Below are positions 1 to 6,187 of a stretch of 14,631 nucleotides of DNA, in pieces; position 1 is the stretch's first letter; every line of letters starts with the position of its first letter. The position numbers and the translations under genes are program-made. Source of the stretch: CAYRHS01 sp964424125 (GTDB lineage: Bacteria > Actinomycetota > Acidimicrobiia > IMCC26256 > JAOSJL01); contig CAYRHS010000081.1 in assembly GCA_964424125.1 (NCBI GenBank), forward strand, positions 1 through 14,631, given 5' to 3'. The notes under the pieces were generated by a model. The model had not been told where the DNA came from and searched no databases. It saw only the letters and a list, made by a program, of their open reading frames with translations.

Positions 1-2
1 GG

Positions 3-923
3 CTCGCGACCCTCGAGGCACCCCCGGCCGGTTACGTCATCGTCGGCGGCGGCAAGACCTCGATGGACGCCGCCTGTTGGTTGCTCGACCAGGGGACGTC
101 GCCCGACGACATCACCTGGATCCGTCCTCAGGAGTCCTGGTTGCTGAACCGCGCCTTCTTCCAGCCCGCTAACGGCGTCGTCCGCTCCTTCGAGGGGATC
201 GTGTCGCTGGTCGAGGCGGTCGCCGAGTCCGACTCGACCGAGGAGGTCTACGGGCGGCTGGAGGAGCGGCAGGTGATGCTGCGCATCGATCGGAGCGTTC
301 AGCCGACCGTGATGAGAGGCGCCTCGGTCAGTCTCGGCGAGCTCGATCAACTCCGGCGGATCGGCGACGTGGTCCGCCTCGGGCACGTGGAACGCATCGA
401 CCGCGACGAGATCGTGCTCGACGACGGGTCGATCCCGACCAGCGCCGATCATCTCCACGTCCACTGCGCGTCGCCCGGGCTGGGCGACAACCCGCCCAGG
501 GCAATCTTCACCGACGACACGATCACACTCCAAGTGGTCACGCGCGGCAGCCTGAGCATGTCGGCGGCGCTGATCGGCTTCGTCGAGACGACCGGGCGGA
601 CGACCGCGGAGAAGAACGGCCTCTGTCGTCCCAACCCCTGGCCCCAGACGCCATTCGACTGGTTGCGTCACATCCTGACCGGGATCAGGACCGAGACGGA
701 GTGGCGGGACGCCCGCGACCTTCGCGCTTGGATCGACGCTTCGCGGCTCAACATCCTGCGCGGTCTCGACCGCGACCCGGACGAAGCCGCCGTGCACGAC
801 CTCCAGGGCCGCTTCCTCGCGGCCCTCTTCCCGGCGCTCACCAACATCGAGGAGCTCGCGGCGCAGGCTTCTCCTTCCGAACGGGCGCGAATCTTCGAGC
901 CGTCGGTGAGCCCGGCCGCGTGA
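3..923 (+). CDS. Rossmann-fold NAD(P)/FAD-binding protein, 3' part (5' end outside window)
   Basis: The reading frame is open from the first bases of the window, so the true start lies upstream. The first visible segment, YVIVGGGKTSMDAACWLL, is a beta-strand plus glycine-rich loop plus helix of the nucleotide-binding Rossmann type. It probably belongs to the NADPH-binding half of a two-dinucleotide-domain flavoprotein, where the serine after the glycines is common. The remaining 280 or so residues have a WIRP segment, a stretch ending in LDDGS that resembles the sheet region of flavoprotein oxidoreductases, and a helical C-terminus with a conserved-looking CRPNPWPQTPFDWL segment. No iron-sulfur or haem motif is present. 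The frame ends at TGA 921-923. It is followed by about 190 bases without a clear gene, so it is probably not co-transcribed with what follows. Substrate and pathway cannot be read from this part. Confidence 0.72.
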   Translation, partial: LATLEAPPAGYVIVGGGKTSMDAACWLLDQGTSPDDITWIRPQESWLLNRAFFQPANGVVRSFEGIVSLVEAVAESDSTEEVYGRLEERQVMLRIDRSVQPTVMRGASVSLGELDQLRRIGDVVRLGHVERIDRDEIVLDDGSIPTSADHLHVHCASPGLGDNPPRAIFTDDTITLQVVTRGSLSMSAALIGFVETTGRTTAEKNGLCRPNPWPQTPFDWLRHILTGIRTETEWRDARDLRAWIDASRLNILRGLDRDPDEAAVHDLQGRFLAALFPALTNIEELAAQASPSERARIFEPSVSPAA

Positions 924-981
924 GCAGCACCTGGTGAAGCGCCTCCGAGAGCCCGTGTGATCCCACGTAGGCTCCGTGTAC

Positions 982-1098
982 ATGGCAGCAGTGTTGGATC
1001 ACCTTCGCTTCACGGATCCCGTCGATCCAGACCTCTCCACCTCCTCGTCGAGGTCGACGGTGTCGACGCGTGAGCCACCTCGCCGACCAGGGGAGTGA
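982..1098 (+). other. Doubtful 38-codon ORF, possible 5' remnant of a small gene
   Basis: This frame begins MAAVLDHLRFTDPVDPDL and ends at TGA 1096-1098. A TAGGCT sequence at 968-973 resembles an actinobacterial -10 box placed for a leaderless transcript starting near the ATG. The opening residues look like a normal protein start, but the frame then turns into a Ser/Thr/Arg-rich run typical of non-coding GC-rich DNA. A shift of one base at about 1040 gives LLVEVDGVDA instead, so this could be the frameshifted head of a decayed gene. No product is assigned. Confidence 0.2.
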
Positions 1099-1113
1099 CC
1101 AGCTCGGAGGGTC

Positions 1114-1539
1114 CTAGAGGTGCGACAGCGCGCGGCAGCCGATCACCTGCCCGTGCTCGTCACGCACCGCGTCATCGACGACGAGCAGGTCGTGGCGTTC
1201 GGCGTCGTGGACCTTCGCCCATAGCGCGACCGGGTGGCTCACCACGCACTTCACACCGGCCCGGGGCGCCGGGAGACCGCGCACCGCTCCGTAGGTCGTG
1301 CGGCAGATCGGGTAGTGCTCACCGTTGATCCCGACCTCGTCGATCACGGTGCGGTCCTCTTCGCACCGAGCACAGCCGTGGCTCGGGATCTCGAGGAGCA
1401 CGAGGTCGCCCACGTAGAGCGTGATCGCATGAGGGGTGTAGTTCTCGACGACGACGGAACCGAGGTCGCTGCGGAACTCCGTCGGTGCCGGTCCGCCCTC
1501 GACCGTGCCGGCCGCTTCGGTTGCTGCCGTGACGTCCAT
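1114..1539 (-). CDS. Conserved protein of unknown function (TPH...TTYG...VIGCR pattern)
   Basis: The gene encodes 141 residues from ATG 1537-1539. I chose this start because a perfect GGGGAGG lies five bases upstream on the minus strand (1545-1551); an open extension further upstream looks non-coding. Features in order are a low-complexity N-terminus (1-28), NYTPHAITLYVGD (33-45), an IP..G turn followed by CARC (56-59), RTTYG (80-84), GLPAPRAG (88-95), and VRDEHGQVIGCRAL near the end. From memory, this order matches a family of short phage- and genome-encoded proteins of unknown function (NLTPH...RTTFGEVEGLPEP...VVS...RD..G.VIGCR). I recall no established activity. Five cysteines (56, 59, 79, 98, 135) are noticeable; a metal site is possible but unsupported. 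It is transcribed away from the cupredoxin operon. Confidence 0.72.
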   Translation of the reverse strand: MDVTAATEAAGTVEGGPAPTEFRSDLGSVVVENYTPHAITLYVGDLVLLEIPSHGCARCEEDRTVIDEVGINGEHYPICRTTYGAVRGLPAPRAGVKCVVSHPVALWAKVHDAERHDLLVVDDAVRDEHGQVIGCRALSHL

Positions 1540-1544
1540 GTCGG

Positions 1545-1551
1545 CCTCCCC
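1545..1551 (-). promoter_or_regulatory. Ribosome binding site fixing the start of the minus-strand gene
   Basis: The minus strand reads GGGGAGG five bases before ATG 1537-1539. The match and spacing favour this start over an in-frame start about 144 bases further upstream, whose extra residues look like translated intergenic DNA. Confidence 0.65.
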
Positions 1552-1697
1552 GCTCGTGGGTCTCGCGAGGAATGAGGGCTCAGGCCGCTGATTCTGACGG
1601 AAAACGACGCCGTTCTGGCGGATATCCGGGAAACTTGCCGAGTCCGAGCGTCGGCCGCGGCCGCCACCGATGTGGAGGAACAAAAGGTCACGTGGAT

Positions 1698-1719
1698 GCC
1701 GCTTGCATCAGCAAACGGC
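1698..1719. promoter_or_regulatory. Imperfect 22-base palindrome upstream of the cupredoxin operon
   Basis: The arms GCCGCTTGC (1698-1706) and GCAAACGGC (1711-1719) are inverted repeats with one mismatch in nine, around ATCA. The element lies 45 bases before the first ATG of the operon, next to a weak -10-like TACAGT (1723-1728). This position suits a repressor or activator site, or a leader hairpin. No regulator family is recognised from the sequence. Confidence 0.4.
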
Positions 1720-1763
1720 CTCTACAGTTGGGCAGCTGACGCTTTCGAAGAAGGGATGCTCCC

Positions 1764-2252
1764 ATGAGTCGTTCGCTCAAGGCTCTGCTTCTGCTGGTCG
1801 CTGCGGTTTCGCTGGTCGCGGTCGGCTGTGGTGATGACGACTCCGATTCGTCGGCCACGACGACGGAGGCGGGTGGCGGAGTGACCGTGGCCACGGAAAC
1901 AGGGACCCCGGTGGAAGTCGTACTCGGTGATGCGATGGGTGATGACGGGCCGATGACCATGGAGGTCACCCCGGATACCGTCTCGGCTGGCACCGTCACG
2001 TTCACGGTGAAGAACGAGGGCACGGTCGACCACGAGATGGTGGTCCTCAAGACCGACACGCCCTTCGACCAGCTGGAGGTCAACGCGGACAACAAGGTCA
2101 GCGAAGAGGACAGCATCGGCGAGCAGGGGGAGTTCGGGCCGGGTGAGACCAAGACCCTGACGCTCGACATGTCGGCCGGGAACTACGTGCTGGTGTGCAA
2201 CATCGCGAAGCACTACGGCAACGGCATGCGGGCCCCGTTCACGGTCACCTGA
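1764..2252 (+). CDS. Type-1 copper (cupredoxin) lipoprotein
   Basis: A 162-residue exported electron carrier is predicted. Residues 1-21 form a lipoprotein signal peptide ending AVG|C22, followed by an Asp/Ser/Thr/Gly-rich linker (23-45) that would tether the domain to the outer face of the membrane. The beta-sandwich domain (about 48-162) carries the four residues expected of a blue-copper site: His90 in TVDHEMVV, then Cys145, His150 and Met155 in VCNIAKHYGNGM. The C-x4-H-x4-M spacing fits the plastocyanin/halocyanin-like fold. The start has a GAAGAAGGGA purine tract about eight bases upstream. Its stop TGA overlaps the ATG of the next gene (ATGA), and it heads the operon encoding the Rieske/cytochrome b complex. 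It is therefore a natural candidate acceptor of electrons from the Rieske centre or cytochrome c. An alternative is a copper-binding protein with no role in respiration. Confidence 0.88.
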   Translation: MSRSLKALLLLVAAVSLVAVGCGDDDSDSSATTTEAGGGVTVATETGTPVEVVLGDAMGDDGPMTMEVTPDTVSAGTVTFTVKNEGTVDHEMVVLKTDTPFDQLEVNADNKVSEEDSIGEQGEFGPGETKTLTLDMSAGNYVLVCNIAKHYGNGMRAPFTVT

Positions 2253-2536
2253 TGAGCCGACTGGCCGAATCGAGCCGCGAGGCGCCCGGGTCCCCCGACG
2301 GGGGACCCGGCACCTCCGGCGACGCTCACATCGGCTGGTTGCGCGCTGCGCTGTCGGCTGCGGCGATCCTGCTCGTCGGCGTGTTGGGCTGTGTGTACGT
2401 GCCGAACATGATCGTCACCAAGGTGGACGGGCTCTCACCCGACGCTCGCTCGGACATCGCTGCCGGACTGTGCCTGACGATCCTGCTCTTGATGGCCTGG
2501 GGGCTGCGTCGTCTGCAGGCCAGGCATCTCATCTGA
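2252..2536 (+). CDS. Small two-helix membrane protein of the Rieske/cytochrome b operon
   Basis: A 94-residue protein starts at ATG 2252-2254, overlapping the cupredoxin stop. Its stop TGA (2534-2536) directly abuts the next ATG. Residues 1-26 are polar and Gly/Pro-rich. Two hydrophobic segments follow, about 31-53 (RAALSAAAILLVGVLGCVYV) and 68-85 (DIAAGLCLTILLLMAW), joined by a short polar loop. The C-terminus is basic (RRLQARH). Reading the basic end as cytoplasmic places both ends inside. I recognise no family. Its position, coupled on both sides inside a respiratory operon, suggests a small structural or docking subunit of the complex, perhaps anchoring the flavoprotein encoded next. The DNA for residues 12-20 forms a perfect 25-base palindrome, described separately. 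A start downstream of that palindrome cannot be excluded. Confidence 0.72.
   Translation: MSRLAESSREAPGSPDGGPGTSGDAHIGWLRAALSAAAILLVGVLGCVYVPNMIVTKVDGLSPDARSDIAAGLCLTILLLMAWGLRRLQARHLI
2286..2310 (+). terminator. Perfect 25-base GC-rich palindrome: intra-operon hairpin, possible attenuator or mRNA-processing barrier
   Basis: The arms CCGGGTCCCCCG (2286-2297) and CGGGGGACCCGG (2299-2310) are exact reverse complements around a single A. In RNA this folds into a nearly all-G:C stem. It begins 34 bases after the cupredoxin stop and lies inside the early codons of the next gene. No T-tract follows, so it is not a classical intrinsic terminator. It could lower read-through or protect the cupredoxin message from 3' decay. 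Confidence 0.5.
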
Positions 2537-4342
2537 ATGACGGTCCCGCCCGTGGTTCCCGACGCCCGGTGGCTGTGGGACAACGAACCGTGCCGGGCGG
2601 CGTGTCCCGTCCACACCGATGCGGGCGCCTACGTGACGGCCATCGCCGAGGGTCGCTTTCGTGAGGCGTACCTGATCGCGCGCCGCCCCAACCCGTTCGC
2701 CTCGATCTGCGGACGCGTGTGCGCGGCACCGTGTGAGGCCGCATGCCGCCGCGGCACTGTCGATGCTCCGGTGTCGATCCGGGCCCTGAAGCGGTTCGTG
2801 ACCGAGCGCTTCGGCGTCGAGAGCTTCGACACCAGCGCCAATTGGCACGCCACCCATGGTCCGGTGCCCGATCCCACCGAAGGGTCGGTGGGCATCGTGG
2901 GTGGGGGTCCGGCAGGCCTCTCGGCGGCCCACGACCTCCGCCTGGCCGGCTTCGCCGTCACCGTCTACGAGGCCGCGGACCGACTCGGCGGAATGATGGT
3001 GTTCGGTATTCCCGAGTACCGGCTGCCCCGCGAGCTCATCGCTCGTGAGATCGATGCGATCCTGGAACTCGGCGTGGACGCCCGCACATCGTTCCAAGCC
3101 GGCGCGGACGCATCGGTCACGGACCTGCTGGCCCGCCACGACGCCGTGTTCCTGGCGGTCGGGACCGGACGGTCCCGGGATCTCGACCTTCCGGGAAAGG
3201 ATCTCGACGGGATTCTCCGCGCGGTCGAGTTCCTCCTCAACGTCAACCGTGGCTTCCGCGTGGACCTCGGACGCCGCGTGGTCGTGGTCGGTGGCGGCAA
3301 CGTCGCGTTCGACGCGGCGCGGACCGCTCTACGCGCGGCGTCGGGCGGCGCGGCGGTCGAGGCCTCCCCGGCACAGAGCGACCAGGAATCCCGCCTCGCC
3401 ATGGCAACAACGCTGGACGTGGCCAGGGCGGCGGTGCGCGCCGGCGTGCGGGACGTGACGGTCGTTGCCCTGGAGTCACCCGACGAGATCCCCGCCGACC
3501 CCGAGGAGATCGCGGAGGCAGAGTCTGAGGGCATCAAGATCGTCTACCGCCGCGGTCCGCACCGATTCGTCGGCGAAGGTGGTGTCACCGGCCTGGAAAC
3601 CATCGCCGTGGAGTCGGTCTTCGACGACGAGGGTCGCTTTTCCCCTACCTTCCTGCCCGGCACGGAGGACGTCATGGAGGCCGACACGATCATCCTCGCG
3701 GTCGGCCAGTCGGCCGACCTCGGCCTGCTCGGAGAGATCGCGCTCGCCAGGGCACCGAACGGTGGTGTGGAGGTCGACGCGGCGACCCTGCGGACCTCCC
3801 ACGAGCGCATCTGGGCCGGCGGGGACGTCGCCCACGGTCCACGCAACCTGATCGACGCGATCGCCGACGGGCAACGAGCCGCCGCCTCGATCCGCGACAC
3901 CCTCACCGGTTCAGCATCGGGCGAGGGGTCCGTGCGGGTCGAGTTGCGCTCCAGACCGAGCTTCCGCCGGCTCTCCACGGCCTACGACGCCATCGAACGA
4001 GTCGAGATCCCCGCGGTGGCCCACGAGCGGCGGATCGGGTTCGCAGAGGTCGAGGTCGGCTACGACGCCCCACAGGCACGGCGGGAAGGCTTGCGCTGCT
4101 TGCGCTGCTTCGACAACATCCTGCTCGAGCCGTCGCTGTGCATTCTGTGCGGGCTGTGCGTAGACGTGTGCCCGACCGACTGCATCACGATCGCTCGCGC
4201 CGACCGCATCCAACTGGGTACCGAGAGCCAATCGGTCCTGCTCCTCGACGAGGACAGATGCATCCGATGTGGGCTGTGCATCAATCGTTGTCCACCGGGG
4301 GCGCTGTCGATGGCGCATGCCAAGGAGGTCGTGCATGACTGA
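2537..4342 (+). CDS. GltD-like FAD/NAD(P) oxidoreductase with N-terminal Fe-S domain and C-terminal 2x[4Fe-4S] ferredoxin domain
   Basis: The protein has 601 residues. Residues 15-90 form the GltD/NfnB/dihydropyrimidine-dehydrogenase-type iron-sulfur domain, with Cys19, 23, 58, 62, 66 and 70 (CRAACP...CGRVCAAPCEAAC). An FAD-binding loop VGGGPAG is at 121-127 and an NAD(P)H-binding loop VVVVGGGNVAFDAA at 248-261. The FAD-closing motif IWAGGD is at 425-430, followed by an ADGQRAA helix. The C-terminal 80 residues hold two ferredoxin motifs: Cys535, 538, 541, 545 and Cys575, 578, 581, 585, each CxxCxxCxxxCP, with extra Cys521, 524 and 549. Such a protein can pass electrons between NAD(P)H, flavin, several Fe-S clusters and a partner. 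No glutamate synthase large subunit is nearby. The gene abuts the small membrane gene (TGA|ATG, with no clear ribosome site, suggesting coupling) and overlaps cytochrome b. It is therefore most likely a cytoplasmic module of that complex. Direction of electron flow is unknown. Confidence 0.9.
   Translation: MTVPPVVPDARWLWDNEPCRAACPVHTDAGAYVTAIAEGRFREAYLIARRPNPFASICGRVCAAPCEAACRRGTVDAPVSIRALKRFVTERFGVESFDTSANWHATHGPVPDPTEGSVGIVGGGPAGLSAAHDLRLAGFAVTVYEAADRLGGMMVFGIPEYRLPRELIAREIDAILELGVDARTSFQAGADASVTDLLARHDAVFLAVGTGRSRDLDLPGKDLDGILRAVEFLLNVNRGFRVDLGRRVVVVGGGNVAFDAARTALRAASGGAAVEASPAQSDQESRLAMATTLDVARAAVRAGVRDVTVVALESPDEIPADPEEIAEAESEGIKIVYRRGPHRFVGEGGVTGLETIAVESVFDDEGRFSPTFLPGTEDVMEADTIILAVGQSADLGLLGEIALARAPNGGVEVDAATLRTSHERIWAGGDVAHGPRNLIDAIADGQRAAASIRDTLTGSASGEGSVRVELRSRPSFRRLSTAYDAIERVEIPAVAHERRIGFAEVEVGYDAPQARREGLRCLRCFDNILLEPSLCILCGLCVDVCPTDCITIARADRIQLGTESQSVLLLDEDRCIRCGLCINRCPPGALSMAHAKEVVHD
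4322..4329 (+). promoter_or_regulatory. Strong ribosome binding site for cytochrome b
   Basis: AAGGAGGT lies inside the last codons of the flavoprotein gene, five bases before ATG 4335-4337. It decides the cytochrome b start against an in-frame start 66 bases upstream, whose added residues (Arg/Cys-rich) are the shadow of the ferredoxin domain. Confidence 0.8.
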
Positions 4343-5678
4343 GACCGGGGTCGGTTCCGGTCCGCCGCCCGAGGACACGCTCGAACCGGCCGACGCTCAG
4401 CCCGCTAACCGCGGGTTGTCGGCGCGCATCCAGCGCAGCGACGCCTGGCGGTCTGTCTTCCGGCATCCCCAGCTCGACACCCCCCGCGGACGTGCGCTGC
4501 AGTCGTTCTCCAACGTCTTCCTGCACCTGTACCCGGTGAAGATCCCGCGCCGGGTCCTGCGAATGCGCTACTCGTTCCGCCTCGGCTACATCGCCGCGGT
4601 GCTGCTCGGGATCCTCACGCTCACCGGCGTCGCGCTGATGTTCTTCTACACCCCCTCCGTGGGCTCCGCCTACGGGGACATGCAGAACCTGCGGACCAGC
4701 GTCGGCTTCGGTCAACTCCTCCGGAACGTGCACCGATGGTCCGCGCACCTCATGGTGGTGGTCGTGTTCCTCCACATGGTCCGGGTGTTCTACGCCGGTG
4801 CCTACAAGAAGCCCCGGGAGTTCAACTGGGTGATCGGCGTCGGGCTGCTCCTGCTCACCCTCGCCTTCTCCTTCACCGGGTACCTGCTCCCGTGGGACCA
4901 GTTGGCCTACTGGGCTGTCACCGTGGGGACGAATCTCGTCCACTACCTCCCGGTGGTCGGCGGGACCGTGCAGGACCTGCTGATCGGTGGGGACCAGATC
5001 GGCCAAGCCACGCTGCTGCGCTTCTACGTCCTGCACGTGGCGGTCCTCCCGGTCGCGATCGTCGTCGGGCTGGCGGTCCACATCTGGCGGGTCCGCAAGG
5101 ACGGGTTCGCCGTCACCCGGCACTCCGTGGGCGCGTTCGAGGAGGAGGCGACGGTCGTCCCCGCCGCGGCTCCAGTCGAGCTGTACGACCACCGCACCCG
5201 CGTGCTCGGTGTGGTCGATCGGGAGTCGGTGACCGCCCAGGAACGAGCAGTCGACGACACGGTCTTCACCTGGCCGCACCTCCTCGTGCGCCACGTCGTG
5301 GTCGCACTCGGGGTCGGAGCGGTCGTGCTGGCGCTGGGCGTGACCTTCGCTGCGCCTCTCCGCGGCCTGGCCAACCCCGATCTCACCCCGGAGCCGGCCA
5401 AGGCACCCTGGTACTTCGCCGGGCTCCAGGAGCTCCTGTCCCATTTCCACCCGGTGGTGGCAGGGATCCTGGTCCCCGTCGCGGCGGCGATCACGTTGGT
5501 GCTCCTGCCGTACGCCGACCGCAACCCCGACACCAGGGCACGGAAACGCAAGGTCGCGATCATCGTCTTCTCGAGCCTGCTGGCGGTCGCCGTGGTCCTC
5601 ACCGTGATCGGGACGTTCTTCCGCGGGCCGGGATGGCAGTTCATTGCACCGTGGACGCACTCGTACGTCGAGCTGTGA
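4335..5678 (+). CDS. Cytochrome b, b6-like domain fused to a subunit-IV-like domain (quinol oxidation and haem b membrane subunit)
   Basis: The 447-residue membrane protein has a 75-residue polar N-terminus followed by about seven transmembrane helices. The N-terminal half aligns with cytochrome b6: NVHRWSAH...FLHMVR, KKPREFNW, TGYLLPWDQLAYWAV and RFYVLH...AVHIWRVRKDG. Predicted haem b ligands are His133/His147 and His234/His249; the 15-residue step in the second pair is the b6f spacing. The C-terminal half (about 312-447) resembles subunit IV and carries the quinol-site motif as A-P-W-Y (357-360) in place of PEWY. The two halves are fused by a 60-residue hydrophilic linker (255-312). The helix A region has no cysteine where b6 has the haem c_i Cys, so haem c_i is not predicted. 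The start overlaps the flavoprotein stop by eight bases; the Rieske gene follows after ten bases. Confidence 0.95.
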   Translation: MTETGVGSGPPPEDTLEPADAQPANRGLSARIQRSDAWRSVFRHPQLDTPRGRALQSFSNVFLHLYPVKIPRRVLRMRYSFRLGYIAAVLLGILTLTGVALMFFYTPSVGSAYGDMQNLRTSVGFGQLLRNVHRWSAHLMVVVVFLHMVRVFYAGAYKKPREFNWVIGVGLLLLTLAFSFTGYLLPWDQLAYWAVTVGTNLVHYLPVVGGTVQDLLIGGDQIGQATLLRFYVLHVAVLPVAIVVGLAVHIWRVRKDGFAVTRHSVGAFEEEATVVPAAAPVELYDHRTRVLGVVDRESVTAQERAVDDTVFTWPHLLVRHVVVALGVGAVVLALGVTFAAPLRGLANPDLTPEPAKAPWYFAGLQELLSHFHPVVAGILVPVAAAITLVLLPYADRNPDTRARKRKVAIIVFSSLLAVAVVLTVIGTFFRGPGWQFIAPWTHSYVEL

Positions 5679-5688
5679 GGGGGCTCCG

Positions 5689-6183
5689 GTGAAACTCAGC
5701 CGACGCGAACTGCTACGAACCGGCTGGAAGGTCGGCGGCGCCTTCCTCGGCGTCGCCGCCGGTTGGACCATCTACGAGTCACTTCGGCCGCTGGGTGGTG
5801 GGAGCGAGACCGGCACCATCCAGCTCGACAACCCGACGAGCTACGCGGAGGGCACCGCCACGTACGTGCCCGAGGGCCGCCTGTACGTTGTCAACGCCCA
5901 GGGGAACCTGTTCGCCCTGTCGCAGAAGTGCCCCCACCTCGGCTGCCGGGTGCCCTTCTGCGAGTCGTCCGGACGTTTCGAGTGCGGGTGCCACGGCTCG
6001 ATCTTCGACATCGGCGGGGAATGGATCGACGGTCCGGCACCACGAGGGATGGACCGTTTCCAGCTGACCGCGAACGACTCCCAGCTCCTCGTGGACACGG
6101 GCAAGCTCGACCCCGGACCCGATCGGGGCGCGGAGCAGTTCCTGACCCCGCCGGCCGGACCCAGCTGCATCGAGGAGGGCTGA
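5689..6183 (+). CDS. Rieske [2Fe-2S] protein, Tat-type signal anchor
   Basis: The protein has 164 residues from GTG 5689-5691. This start is supported by AGGGGG five bases upstream and by the SRRELL twin-arginine motif at residues 4-9, followed by a hydrophobic anchor (13-27). The cluster boxes are C81-P-H83-L-G-C86 and C99-G-C101-H102-G-S. Cys81, His83, Cys99 and His102 should bind the cluster, and Cys86-Cys101 should form the disulfide. The Gly-Pro loop GPAPRG (115-120) is present. In the segment after box 2 (HGSIFD) the Ser that hydrogen-bonds the cluster is kept, but the usual Tyr two residues later is Phe106. In this family that change lowers the redox potential, which would suit menaquinol. 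A 25-residue tail with Cys160 is additional. The gene sits directly after cytochrome b, as in known complexes, and the domain should face outside the membrane. Confidence 0.95.
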   Translation: MKLSRRELLRTGWKVGGAFLGVAAGWTIYESLRPLGGGSETGTIQLDNPTSYAEGTATYVPEGRLYVVNAQGNLFALSQKCPHLGCRVPFCESSGRFECGCHGSIFDIGGEWIDGPAPRGMDRFQLTANDSQLLVDTGKLDPGPDRGAEQFLTPPAGPSCIEEG

Positions 6184-6187
6184 CCGC

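Noticed and set aside
1619..1628. Perfect 10-base palindrome CGGATATCCG in the intergenic region
   Set aside because: It is short, lies in the middle of a divergent gap without a clear promoter next to it, and could easily arise by chance.
2537..4342. Naming the flavoprotein as glutamate synthase small subunit (gltD)
   Set aside because: There is no large glutamate synthase gene beside it, the protein has an additional C-terminal 2x[4Fe-4S] domain, and it is coupled to a cytochrome b gene.
4281..5771. A 496-codon open frame on the minus strand across the cytochrome b gene
   Set aside because: It is rich in Asp, Glu, His and Arg repeats without any domain and lies exactly opposite a clear cytochrome b with conserved haem ligands. 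It is a composition shadow of GC-rich coding DNA.
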